Source of the DNA: Nodularia sphaerocarpa UHCC 0038
GTDB lineage: Bacteria > Cyanobacteriota > Cyanobacteriia > Cyanobacteriales > Nostocaceae
Direction of reading: 5' to 3'
Assembly (NCBI RefSeq): GCF_022376295.1
Contig: NZ_CP060140.1
Location: 5,212,356-5,276,355 of the forward strand
Length of the DNA: 64,000 nt
The translations under genes and the position numbers were made by a program. The notes beneath the pieces are model-generated. The model had not been told where the DNA came from, searched no databases, and saw only the letters and a program-made list of their open reading frames with translations. Positions 24,620 to 31,800 of the stretch are shown here, one piece after another (the first letter of the stretch is position 1; each line of letters begins with the position of its first letter).

Positions 24620-25969
24620 CGAAAATAGTGGGTTTAAAGCCCCGTCCTTCTAGGACGGCTTTTTATTTGAGCATTTCTTTTATCTTCCATTATAGCGATA
24701 GGTAAAAATAATGTATAATGTACCCAGGAGGTGATAAAAGTGTTTAACCTGACCTACGAATTTAAACTCAAACCGACTCAAAAACAATCGAATACTTTTG
24801 AGCAATGGCTTGAGATTAATCGTCGAGTCTATAACTATGCTTTGCGCGAACGTAAAGATTGGTATAAGTCTCGCAGTTGTCAGGTTAACGCTTGTTCACT
24901 CCGTTCTGAATACATTATTCGGTCCGAGATTCCCCGTCCCACCTACGCTAGTCAATGCAAATCATTAACTGAAGCCAAAAGGACTAATCCTGATCTAAAA
25001 TCGGTACAATCTCAGGTCTTGCAACAAACGTTAAAACGAGTTGAAAACGCATTCACAAGTATGTGGGAACAAAATCATGGATTTCCTAGATTTAAAAAAT
25101 CTGGAAAGATGCGTAGTTTTGTCTTCCCGCAAATGAAGGGGGATAAATTAAGTGGTGGGAGGATTAACCTACCTGTGATTGGTTGGGTTAAATTCCGACA
25201 ATCCCGTTCAATCCCAGATGGGGGAGTGATGAAACAAGCACGTATAGTCAAGCGTGTTTCTGGGTGGTACGTAATGTTAACTATCCAGTGGGATGTTAGT
25301 CTACCCCAACCCATGCCACATGGGGAAGCAGTAGGAATTGATGTTGGATTAACAAATTTTATTGCTACTTCTAATGGTCTTTTAGTCAAGCGTCCGAGGT
25401 TTTTTGTAGATGCCGAACGCAAGCTGAAATTGCTGCAACAGCGTGTTTCCAAAAAACGATTAGGCTCGAACAATTGGAAGAAAGCACAAAAGAAAGTTGC
25501 TTCATTGCATGAGTACGTTGCTAATTGCCGTAAAGATTGGCACAGAAAGCTGTCTCACCACATCTGTAACAGTGCAGGGATGGTATTTGTTGAGGATTTA
25601 AATTTAGTTGGCTTGTCCCGTGGAATGCTGGGTAAACATTGCCTGGATGCGGGGTTCGGACAATTCTTCAATATTCTTGAACAGACTTGTTTTAAACGTG
25701 ATGTCTATTTTCAAAAAGTAGATGCACGGAAAACAAGCCAAATCTGTCCCAACTGCGGAATCGAGACAGGAAATAAAGAACTTTCTCAACGTACTCATGT
25801 TTGCTCGAATTGCGGCTATACCACTGATAGAGATGTTGCAGCCGCTCAAGTAGTCGCAATACGTGGACTTGCAGCCGTAGGGCAGACGGTCAAGATGCTT
25901 GCTGAGGGTAAATTCATTGGAATCCCTGCGAAGCAAGAATCCTCGTACCTTTAGGTCGAGGAGTGTCAA
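24620..25969 (+). mobile_element. IS200/IS605-group element with TnpB only
   Basis: 1350 bp. Left end begins after TTAC (24616-24619) with CGAAAATAGTGGG and a subterminal hairpin (CCGTCC-TTCT-AGGACGG, near 24645-24662). The right end has hairpin CCTCG..ACCT-TT-AGGT-CGAGG (25941-25960) and finishes GTGTCAA at 25969. The adjacent derivative at 26001-26183 has the same left hairpin, a related right hairpin and the same TCAA end, which fixes the borders. No Y1 transposase (TnpA) is present, so mobility must depend on one in trans. Confidence 0.8.
24740..25954 (+). CDS. tnpB: TnpB RNA-guided nuclease-type transposase protein
   Basis: 404 residues from GTG 24740, chosen because AGGAGGTGAT (24726-24735) is a near-perfect Shine-Dalgarno at correct spacing; GTG 24731 lies inside it. 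Domains: N-terminal wedge/REC-like part (1-190) beginning 'LTYEFKLKPTQKQ', split RuvC with D201 (GIDVGLTNF), E285 (VFVEDLNL) and D365 (DRDVAAAQ), and a zinc finger with C336, C339, C355, C358. All catalytic residues are intact. TnpB proteins cut DNA next to a target-adjacent motif using an RNA made from the element's right end, helping the element persist. No frameshift or stop; likely functional. Confidence 0.93.
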   Translation: MFNLTYEFKLKPTQKQSNTFEQWLEINRRVYNYALRERKDWYKSRSCQVNACSLRSEYIIRSEIPRPTYASQCKSLTEAKRTNPDLKSVQSQVLQQTLKRVENAFTSMWEQNHGFPRFKKSGKMRSFVFPQMKGDKLSGGRINLPVIGWVKFRQSRSIPDGGVMKQARIVKRVSGWYVMLTIQWDVSLPQPMPHGEAVGIDVGLTNFIATSNGLLVKRPRFFVDAERKLKLLQQRVSKKRLGSNNWKKAQKKVASLHEYVANCRKDWHRKLSHHICNSAGMVFVEDLNLVGLSRGMLGKHCLDAGFGQFFNILEQTCFKRDVYFQKVDARKTSQICPNCGIETGNKELSQRTHVCSNCGYTTDRDVAAAQVVAIRGLAAVGQTVKMLAEGKFIGIPAKQESSYL

Positions 25970-25985
25970 CGGTTTGTAGATGATG
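25850..25985 (+). ncRNA. Predicted TnpB guide RNA (omega RNA) with guide
   Basis: By analogy with ISDra2-type elements, the RNA scaffold covers the tnpB 3' end and the right-end hairpin to TCAA at 25969. The guide would be the first ~16 bases outside the element (CGGTTTGTAGATGATG, 25970-25985). The 5' limit is a guess. The matching target motif should be the left-end flank, TTAC (24616-24619). Confidence 0.45.
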
Positions 25986-26000
25986 CTGTTGTGGCTTGAC

Positions 26001-26183
26001 CGAGAATAATGGGATACAAGCCCTGTCCTTCTAGGACGGCTTTTTGGTCAAATTGGAATATAGTCGCCTTATGGCATTGGGAGACTTTAAACGGACGTGG
26101 AGGGATGGTAAGACTACCTTGGGAGCATCAACCCGAGGAAGCGTCAAGGAATCCTCGGACTTTAGGACGAGGAGGTATGTCAA
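26001..26183 (+). mobile_element. Miniature IS605-type derivative (183 bp)
   Basis: Begins after TTGAC (25996-26000) with CGAGAATAATGGG and the same hairpin as the neighbouring element (CTGTCC-TTCT-AGGACGG, one wobble change), ends with hairpin CCTCGGAC..AGGACGAGG and ATGTCAA (26183). Internal bases 26090-26160 read in frame like a tnpB 3' remnant (GDFKRTWRDGKTTLGA), which differs from the intact TnpB C-terminus, pointing to a different parent element. No intact gene. Confidence 0.75.
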
Positions 26184-26227
26184 ACAATAGTGATTGATAG
26201 AAATAGGCAATTCTGACACCAACCCAG

Positions 26228-26240
26228 TTACAATTTGTAA
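26228..26240. promoter_or_regulatory. Palindrome TTACAA-T-TTGTAA before zds
   Basis: A perfect 13-base palindrome 25 bases upstream of the zds start. It could be an operator or, read with GTTACAAT, half of an RpaB (HLR1) site. Weak evidence. Confidence 0.25.
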
Positions 26241-26264
26241 AGAAACTGAACAGGTTAAGATAAA

Positions 26265-27704
26265 ATGCGTGTCGCAATAGTGGGTGCGGGACTGGCTGGG
26301 CTAGCAACCGCAGTAGATTTGGCTGATGCTGGTTGTGAAGTCCAGATTTTTGAGTCCCGTCCATTTGTTGGTGGTAAAGTCAGTAGTTGGGTTGATGATG
26401 ATGGCAACCATATTGAAATGGGGTTGCACGTATTTTTTGGTTGCTACTACCAGCTATTTGATTTAATGGAAAAAGTGGGGGCGTTATCTAATTTACGCCT
26501 CAAAGAACATACCCACACCTTTATTAATAAAGGGGGACGCACTGGGACATTAGATTTTCGCTTCTTTACTGGTGCGCCTTTTAATGGATTAAAGGCGTTT
26601 TTTACGACTTCTCAACTGTCTTTACAAGATAAACTGCAAAATGCGATCGCATTGGGTACTAGCCCCATAGTCCGGGGGTTGGTAGACTTTGATGGGGCGA
26701 TGAAAACTATCCGCACCTTAGATAAAGTTAGCTTTGCTCAATGGTTCCGCAGTCACGGCGGTAGTGAGGGTAGTATTAAACGGATGTGGAATCCCATTGC
26801 TTATGCTTTGGGATTTATTGATTGTGACAATATTTCCGCCCGTTGTATGTTGACAATCTTCCAGTTTTTTGCATCTAAAACTGAAGCCTCAATTATGCGG
26901 ATGCTGGAAGGTTCTCCTAATGAGTATTTGCACGAGCCTATCCTCAAATATTTAGAAGCAAGAGGTGCTAAAGTTTATACGCGTCGCCAAGTCCGGGAAA
27001 TTCAATTTACCGAGTCAGGCGAAGAAACCCAAGTGACTGGTATAGTGGTAGCCGAAGGTGACACCACAGAAACTATTACTGCTGATGCTTACGTCTTTGC
27101 TTGCGATGTCCCAGGCATTCAGCGCATATTACCCCAAGAGTGGCGTAAATGGTCAGAATTTGACAATATTTATAAATTGGATGCCGTACCAGTAGCCACA
27201 GTGCAGCTGCGATTTGATGGCTGGGTGACGGAACTGCAAGATGAAGAGGAACGTAAACAGCTAAATCATGCGGCGGGGATAGATAATTTACTCTATACTG
27301 CCGATGCTGATTTTTCTTGTTTTGCTGATTTGGCTTTGGCTAGCCCCAGTGATTATTATCGCCCTGGTGAAGGGTCTTTGTTGCAGCTGGTACTCACACC
27401 GGGAGATCCTTTTATTAAACAAAGTAATGAGGCGATCGCACAACACGTCCTCAAGCAAGTTCATGAACTGTTCCCCTCATCGCGAGAACTGAATATGACT
27501 TGGTATAGTGTTGTGAAACTGGCGAAATCTCTCTATCGGGAAGCGCCAGGGATGGACCCTTTCCGTCCTAACCAAAAAACGCCGGTGCATAATTTCTTTT
27601 TAGCCGGTAGTTATACTCAGCAAGATTACATCGACAGCATGGAAGGAGCAACCATTTCCGGACGGCGTGCGGCCAAAGTAATTTTAGAGAACGTGAAGAA
27701 ATAA
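26265..27704 (+). CDS. crtQ: Zeta-carotene desaturase (plant type)
   Basis: 479 residues. FAD-dependent desaturase converting 9,9'-di-cis-zeta-carotene to prolycopene, thylakoid or plasma-membrane associated. N-terminal dinucleotide fold VAIVGAGLAGLATAVDLADAG (residues 3-23) and 'ESRPFVGGKVSSW' show the FAD site; 'GLHVFFGCYYQLFDLM' is the ZDS/PDS family hallmark; C-terminal 'FFLAGSYTQQDYIDSMEGATISGRRAA' is the carotenoid-desaturase FAD signature. It groups with plant ZDS/CrtQ rather than CrtI by these blocks. No clear Shine-Dalgarno except AGG at 26252. The SRPBCC gene follows 42 bases later, an arrangement seen in many cyanobacteria. Confidence 0.94.
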   Translation: MRVAIVGAGLAGLATAVDLADAGCEVQIFESRPFVGGKVSSWVDDDGNHIEMGLHVFFGCYYQLFDLMEKVGALSNLRLKEHTHTFINKGGRTGTLDFRFFTGAPFNGLKAFFTTSQLSLQDKLQNAIALGTSPIVRGLVDFDGAMKTIRTLDKVSFAQWFRSHGGSEGSIKRMWNPIAYALGFIDCDNISARCMLTIFQFFASKTEASIMRMLEGSPNEYLHEPILKYLEARGAKVYTRRQVREIQFTESGEETQVTGIVVAEGDTTETITADAYVFACDVPGIQRILPQEWRKWSEFDNIYKLDAVPVATVQLRFDGWVTELQDEEERKQLNHAAGIDNLLYTADADFSCFADLALASPSDYYRPGEGSLLQLVLTPGDPFIKQSNEAIAQHVLKQVHELFPSSRELNMTWYSVVKLAKSLYREAPGMDPFRPNQKTPVHNFFLAGSYTQQDYIDSMEGATISGRRAAKVILENVKK

Positions 27705-27746
27705 CCCACCGCACTAGGCACACACCAAGCAGAGGTAGCAAGAAAA

Positions 27747-28193
27747 ATGGCAGAGTGGTTAGAGCATAGTGTGCAGATTGAGGTAGAAGCTCCCATAGAA
27801 TTAGTATGGGGTCTTTGGTCTGATTTAGAGCAAATGCCCCGTTGGATGAAGTGGATTGATTCGGTGAAGATTTCTCCAGAGAATCCAGATATCTCTCTAT
27901 GGAAACTTAGCACTAATGGTCTGGAATTTAAATGGCAATCCCGGATGCTGAAAGTTGTCAAACAGCAAATTATTCAATGGGAATCCGTTGATGGTTTGCC
28001 CAATCAGGGAGCCATTCGCTTTTACGATCGCCACGGTAGTAGTATCGTTAAAATGACTATTTCCTATGCTATTCCTGGGCTGATTGGCAAAATTATGGAT
28101 AATTTGTTTTTGGGTAGGGTAGTAGAGTCAACTATTCAAGCTGACTTGGAAAGATTCAAAGAATATGCTTTGAATGTCAAGTCTAATAGCTAA
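27747..28193 (+). CDS. SRPBCC family (START-like) protein
   Basis: 148 residues with the cyclase/dehydrase, START-like hydrophobic-cavity fold: 'HSVQIEVEAPIELVWGLWSDLEQMPRWMKWIDSV' (the beta-helix opening typical of polyketide_cyc families), central strands, and a long C-terminal helix 'ESTIQADLERFKEYAL'. A conserved neighbour of zds in cyanobacteria, so it may bind or hand over carotenoid intermediates; that role is inference. ATG 27747 follows an AGAAAAA stretch; translational distance to zds suggests one transcript. Confidence 0.87.
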   Translation: MAEWLEHSVQIEVEAPIELVWGLWSDLEQMPRWMKWIDSVKISPENPDISLWKLSTNGLEFKWQSRMLKVVKQQIIQWESVDGLPNQGAIRFYDRHGSSIVKMTISYAIPGLIGKIMDNLFLGRVVESTIQADLERFKEYALNVKSNS

Positions 28194-28226
28194 GGCTGTG
28201 ATCTAACTACCTTCGGCAATTTGAAA

Positions 28227-28445
28227 CTATGCGGCGTTACACACTGTTGGTTCTGGTAGTGCGTCGCCCCTAGCTTCATAAGCAATAATCAGAGATTCTA
28301 AAGCTTCAACGCCGTTGGTTACTGCTAATTGGTAAGTATCCCCATGAGTTCGCCATTCTTGTCCAAGAAAATCTGGGAATCCTACCAAGAAGCAATTATC
28401 TGACTCTGACCATTGAATAACCATTTGGTATTTGAGATTACTCAT
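28227..28445 (-). CDS. HicB-like antitoxin, solo
   Basis: 72 residues from ATG 28445 (a GTG at 28490 would add 15 and overlap the ferredoxin gene). Partial RNase H-like HicB fold: 'YQMVIQWSESDNCFLVGFPDF' then 'THGDTYQLAVTNGVEALESLIIAYEARGDALPEP'. HicB normally represses and neutralises the HicA mRNA interferase; no hicA (about 60 codons with a dsRBD-like fold) is seen on either side. It has no C-terminal DNA-binding domain. Probably an orphan regulator or remnant; it sits 28 bp after the ferredoxin gene on the same strand. Confidence 0.8.
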   Translation of the reverse strand: MSNLKYQMVIQWSESDNCFLVGFPDFLGQEWRTHGDTYQLAVTNGVEALESLIIAYEARGDALPEPTVCNAA

Positions 28446-28473
28446 TTTTTTAACTATACCCAGTCTGAGAAAA

Positions 28474-28713
28474 TTACCAAGTTGGGTCACTATACAAATT
28501 AATTGTCATTTCTGTGCGCCCTGGTGATACTGATGAAATACAAGCGCGAATGACATCTCCATTTTCCAGTTCTACTGTGCAAGCGTGACAAGAACCCATG
28601 AGACAACCGGTGGGAATAAATACCCCTGCCCGTTCTGCTACATCTAACAGAGGTTCTCCCACTTCGGCATCAACAGTAATATCATCTGGCAAAAAGCGGA
28701 CGCGAATACTCAT
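28474..28713 (-). CDS. Short [2Fe-2S] ferredoxin
   Basis: 79 residues, shorter than plant-type ferredoxins (about 97). Beta-grasp fold with cluster cysteines C37, C42, C45 and C58 (C-x4-C-x2-C...C). 'TGCLMGSCHACTVELENGDVIRACIS' carries them all. It lies 15 bp after cobQ on the same strand, so a role as electron donor in cobalamin or another oxidative step is possible but unproven. No signal peptide. Cluster loading could depend on the A-type carrier at 20966. Confidence 0.9.
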   Translation of the reverse strand: MSIRVRFLPDDITVDAEVGEPLLDVAERAGVFIPTGCLMGSCHACTVELENGDVIRACISSVSPGRTEMTINLYSDPTW

Positions 28714-28728
28714 GAAACAATAGTTTAG

Positions 28729-30204
28729 CTAAGGTAAAAAGGGCGTTAAGTTTAAATGGGTTTCTACTTGTGTGGCGATGGAGTCGATAATCTGTTCTCG
28801 CTGTTCTCGGTAGTTAGCAACACCGGTGGGCAAAGATTTCAAACCTCGTTGTTGACGCAGGCGATTTAACCAAGTCCGTCGCCAAGGGCCATTGTCAAAA
28901 AGTCCGTGGAGATATGTACCCCAAATTGATTGACAGCTATCCACTAATCCTAAATTAACATCATCAAATAAGGGGAGATAGGCTGGTTTATCTCCTTGTT
29001 CTTCTACACGCGATCGCCCTTGGTGGATTTCAAAGCCATTGACTGGTAAGCCCATCTGGGGATAATTTGAGCTAACTTGGCGCTGGCGGGCAATTTTCTG
29101 TCCTGTAATTACTGTTCTAATGGGTAAAAGATTTAACCCCTGAAATCTCCCAGCTTGTCCTTCTACTCCTTCTGGATCGGCGATCATTTGCCCCAGCATT
29201 TGGTAACCACCGCAAATCCCCAAGACTGTACCACCAGAAGCTGCATAGTTTTGAATTGCTTCTGCCATACCACTTTTTTGCATCAATAGCAAGTCATTAA
29301 TTGTAGTCTTTGACCCTGGGATAATTACGGCATCAGGATGTCCTAAATCTTGCTTTGGACTAATATATTTGACTGCTACAGTTGGTTCTGATTCCAAGGG
29401 ATCAAAATCGGTAAAGTTGGCAATTCTCGGTAAGCGGATGACGGTAATATTCAGGTCGGTATTGCTTTTGTATGACTTACGTTCTAGCAGGTCTAGGGAG
29501 TCTTCGGCGGGAAATACTTCTTGAAAATAAGGGATGACACCAACCACGGGGATACCAATTCGTTCTTCTAACCATTTGATACCCGGTTCCAAGAGCGATC
29601 GCTGTCCCCGGAATTTGTTAATTACTATACCTTTAATTAATTCGCGTTCTTCTGGTTCTAGTAACTCCAGAGTACCGACTACATGAGCAAAAGCACCACC
29701 ACGGTCAATATCAACTACTAATATAGTTGGTGCATTTAAATATTTTGCTATCCGCATATTCGTCAAGTCGCGGTGCTTGAGGTTAATCTCCGCCGGACTA
29801 CCTGCGCCTTCACAGACTAGCAAATCATATTCTGTGGATAGATGTTTGAGAGATTCTTGTATTGCCTGCCAACCAATATCAAAGTATTGTTCGTAATAAT
29901 CTGAAGCTTTGACTCTGCCTACGGCTCTTCCTTTGATTATGACTTGGGATGTCATATCTCCTTGGGGTTTGAGTAAAATGGGGTTCATTTCTACCGCAGG
30001 AATAACACCTGCTGCCCAAGCTTGTACTGCTTGAGCATAACCAATTTCTCCCCCATTAGCGGTGACATAAGCATTCAAAGCCATATTTTGACCTTTAAAG
30101 GGAGCCACTCGCCAACCACGCCGCGATAAAATGCGACAAATAGCTGTACTTATCAGTGATTTCCCTGCGTGGGATGTTGTTCCCACTACCATAATTGCTT
30201 TCAT
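28729..30204 (-). CDS. cobQ: Cobyric acid synthase CobQ
   Basis: 491 residues. ATP- and glutamine-dependent amidation of four carboxyls of adenosylcobyrinate a,c-diamide. N-terminal synthetase P-loop-like GTTSHAGKS (8-16), 'FKGQNMALNA', 'EGAGSPAEINL', 'VVDIDRGGAFA'; C-terminal glutamine amidotransferase with nucleophile in GICGGYQMLG and the catalytic His in YLHGLFDN. Full length, all motifs intact. No cobalamin riboswitch is visible in the 48-base leader, which instead contains three short CAGGCTAAA repeats. Ferredoxin and the Npun_F0494-type gene flank it in one probable operon. Confidence 0.96.
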   Translation of the reverse strand: MKAIMVVGTTSHAGKSLISTAICRILSRRGWRVAPFKGQNMALNAYVTANGGEIGYAQAVQAWAAGVIPAVEMNPILLKPQGDMTSQVIIKGRAVGRVKASDYYEQYFDIGWQAIQESLKHLSTEYDLLVCEGAGSPAEINLKHRDLTNMRIAKYLNAPTILVVDIDRGGAFAHVVGTLELLEPEERELIKGIVINKFRGQRSLLEPGIKWLEERIGIPVVGVIPYFQEVFPAEDSLDLLERKSYKSNTDLNITVIRLPRIANFTDFDPLESEPTVAVKYISPKQDLGHPDAVIIPGSKTTINDLLLMQKSGMAEAIQNYAASGGTVLGICGGYQMLGQMIADPEGVEGQAGRFQGLNLLPIRTVITGQKIARQRQVSSNYPQMGLPVNGFEIHQGRSRVEEQGDKPAYLPLFDDVNLGLVDSCQSIWGTYLHGLFDNGPWRRTWLNRLRQQRGLKSLPTGVANYREQREQIIDSIATQVETHLNLTPFLP

Positions 30205-30252
30205 AGGTCAGGATAATTTTTTTAAAATCAGGCTAAAACAGGCTAAATCAGG

Positions 30253-30657
30253 CTAAAAAGGTAGTCTAAACCAGTAAATTACAGTATTGTAAAGGCGATC
30301 GCTCCACGAAGGACTAGACCAATTTTTGCCCTGGAATTGTTCCACCAACTGATGACCTAGAGGAGTTAAGCGAAAACCATCGGTAATTCCCTGACCATCG
30401 ACTTCTCGCCGCAAAACACCGACTTGGATCAGCCAGCCCAAAGCATTATCGCACGCCAATTCTGATAAAGGGCGTTTGGTATAGCCATGCTTGACACCTT
30501 TTTCCATAGCGATCGCACCTAATGCTACACTCTGCTGACGCATTGCTTCAAATAAAACAATATTGAAGGGAGAACATATAAGCGATCGCTTCGCCCTTTC
30601 TTCTGTGCTACGAGTATAAAAAAACGTATTCCGGTTTTGAGAATTAGTATTAGTCAT
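30253..30657 (-). CDS. Npun_F0494 family protein
   Basis: 134 residues, soluble. I recognise the cyanobacterial Npun_F0494 family by 'YTRSTEERAKRSLICSPFNIVLFEAMRQQSVALGAIA' and 'LACDNALGWLIQVGVLRREVDGQGITDGFRLTPLGHQLVEQ'. The latter part looks like a winged-helix fold, so nucleic-acid binding is possible; no function is established. The start codon and first residues (MTNTN) are formed from the edge of a heptamer repeat tract. It precedes cobQ by 48 bases on the same strand. Confidence 0.83.
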   Translation of the reverse strand: MTNTNSQNRNTFFYTRSTEERAKRSLICSPFNIVLFEAMRQQSVALGAIAMEKGVKHGYTKRPLSELACDNALGWLIQVGVLRREVDGQGITDGFRLTPLGHQLVEQFQGKNWSSPSWSDRLYNTVIYWFRLPF

Positions 30658-30728
30658 TAGTCATTGGTCATTGGTCATTGGTCATTGGTCATTAGTCATT
30701 GGTCATTAGTCATTGGTCATTAGTCATT
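30655..30728. repeat. Heptanucleotide tandem repeat, about ten units
   Basis: Roughly ten contiguous TCATTAG/TCATTGG units; the first (on the minus strand) supplies the ATG of the Npun_F0494 gene. Longest tract of this class in the window. Confidence 0.88.
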
Positions 30729-30759
30729 GGGAATGGGAAGTCAAAATCTTTCCTCCCCC

Positions 30760-30800
30760 TGCACCCTGTACCCTGCACCCTGTACCCTGTACCCTGCTCT
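30760..30800. repeat. CCCTG(C/T)A tandem repeat
   Basis: About six 7-mers CACCCTG/TACCCTG in tandem, adjacent to the heptamer tract above. The reverse-complement word GGGTGCA recurs at 58836-58912. Confidence 0.75.
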
Positions 30801-30841
30801 CTCCGTCCCAAGTAATACTTTCACTACTAAAGCACTTAAAT

Positions 30842-30859
30842 ATTGTAAATTATTGTAAA
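30842..30859 (-). promoter_or_regulatory. HLR1-type RpaB site upstream of prxQ
   Basis: Read on the minus strand: TTTACAAT-AA-TTTACAAT, two perfect 8-bp direct repeats with a 2-bp spacer, an exact fit to the HLR1 consensus as I know it, (G/T)TTACA(T/A)(T/A) twice with NN between. It lies 39-56 bases upstream of the prxQ start codon, so it would overlap or adjoin the promoter. Binding by RpaB is inferred. Confidence 0.55.
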
Positions 30860-30897
30860 ATTTCAAAGTCATCAATTTAAAACAGGAAAGGTTCATT

Positions 30898-31335
30898 ATG
30901 CCTCTAGCAGTTGGTACAGATGCACCTGCATTTACCGTCAAAGATACTAACGGCAACACCGTTTCGTTATCTAGTTTCGCAGGAAAGACAGTTGTTTTGT
31001 ATTTTTATCCCAAAGATGACACCCCAGGCTGCACCAAACAAGCTTGTAGCTTTCGGGATGCCCAATCAGAATATTCAGGTAAAGATGTAGTAGTGCTGGG
31101 AGTCAGCGCGGATGATGAAGCCGCTCATCAGGCGTTTACCCAAAAATATAATCTAAACTTTCCACTACTGGCTGACACCAACAAAAGTTTAATCACAGCT
31201 TATGATGTTGATGGCGGTGGTTATGCCAAGCGTGTTACCTACGTAATTGACCCTAACGGCAAAATCATTCATGTTGACGCTAGTGTAAATACTACTACTC
31301 ATGCCAGTGATGTTTTAGCTGCACTTGGTCTGTAG
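30898..31335 (+). CDS. prxQ: Peroxiredoxin Q/BCP
   Basis: 145 residues. Thiol peroxidase of the PrxQ/BCP subfamily: peroxidatic C45 in 'YPKDDTPGCTKQACSF' and resolving C50 five residues later, the subclass hallmark; 'VLGVSADDEAAHQAF', 'FPLLADTNKSL' and 'RVTYVIDPNGKI' complete the thioredoxin fold. Reduces H2O2 and alkyl peroxides with thioredoxin, protecting photosynthetic membranes. No signal peptide. Good ribosome site AGGAAAGG. A HLR1-like element lies upstream and a clear terminator follows, so it is a monocistronic unit. Confidence 0.95.
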   Translation: MPLAVGTDAPAFTVKDTNGNTVSLSSFAGKTVVLYFYPKDDTPGCTKQACSFRDAQSEYSGKDVVVLGVSADDEAAHQAFTQKYNLNFPLLADTNKSLITAYDVDGGGYAKRVTYVIDPNGKIIHVDASVNTTTHASDVLAALGL

Positions 31336-31353
31336 TTTTGAGATTTTGAATTT

Positions 31354-31395
31354 AACCTCAACTCCGACTCTTATAAGTTTCGGGGTTGAGGTTTT
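31354..31395 (+). terminator. Strong Rho-independent terminator after prxQ
   Basis: Stem of about 13 bp, AACCTCAACTCCGA with TCGGGGTTGAGGTT (one T-G pair), loop about 11 bases, then TTTTG. Placed between convergent genes; the A-rich 5' side may allow bidirectional use. Confidence 0.75.
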
Positions 31396-31405
31396 GAGCG
31401 GAAAT

Positions 31406-31756
31406 TTACCGCAATTGAGTTTTTTCAGGTTCTTCAGGTGAATCTTTTTTTGGCTGTTGCTGTTCTTGAAAAGCTTTTTGTTGCCTAGCTCTAAAATCTG
31501 CTGCGGTTGAGTCTAGTTGTTCTTTTTGCTGATTAGCATTCCAGTTGATAGTCCCCATATTTGCCCGATGAATCATATCCAACATATTGAAATCACCTGA
31601 GTTAGGGGCGGAAAAAGGATCACTATTCTGGTTTGTACCACGATCCACTGAGTTCAATTGAGCCAAACTGGGTTGAGCCATAAACAAGGAAGCGAAGCCA
31701 ATTCCTGCCAAGGTTAGCAGTGAAAGTTTAGTAACTGATAAAAATGGTTTTTTCAT
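31406..31756 (-). CDS. Secreted small hypothetical protein, Gln-rich
   Basis: 116 residues. Signal peptide (MKKPF...LSLLTLAGIGFASLF, likely cut after SLA-QL), then a hydrophilic chain with 'DPFSAPNSGDFNMLDMIHRANMGTINWN' and a Gln/Glu/Lys-rich helical tail ('ADFRARQQKAFQEQQQPKK'). This conserved 'LDMIHRANMG' core is familiar from cyanobacterial hypothetical secreted proteins, but I know of no function. Located in the periplasm if processed. Confidence 0.75.
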   Translation of the reverse strand: MKKPFLSVTKLSLLTLAGIGFASLFMAQPSLAQLNSVDRGTNQNSDPFSAPNSGDFNMLDMIHRANMGTINWNANQQKEQLDSTAADFRARQQKAFQEQQQPKKDSPEEPEKTQLR

Positions 31757-31800
31757 AGAGTTTTAACCCTTAAATTGCTGTAACGAATCCAGTTGTAATT

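Noticed and set aside
30205..30252. Cobalamin riboswitch upstream of cobQ
   Set aside because: The leader is only 48 bases and made of CAGGCTAAA repeats; too short and lacking riboswitch motifs.
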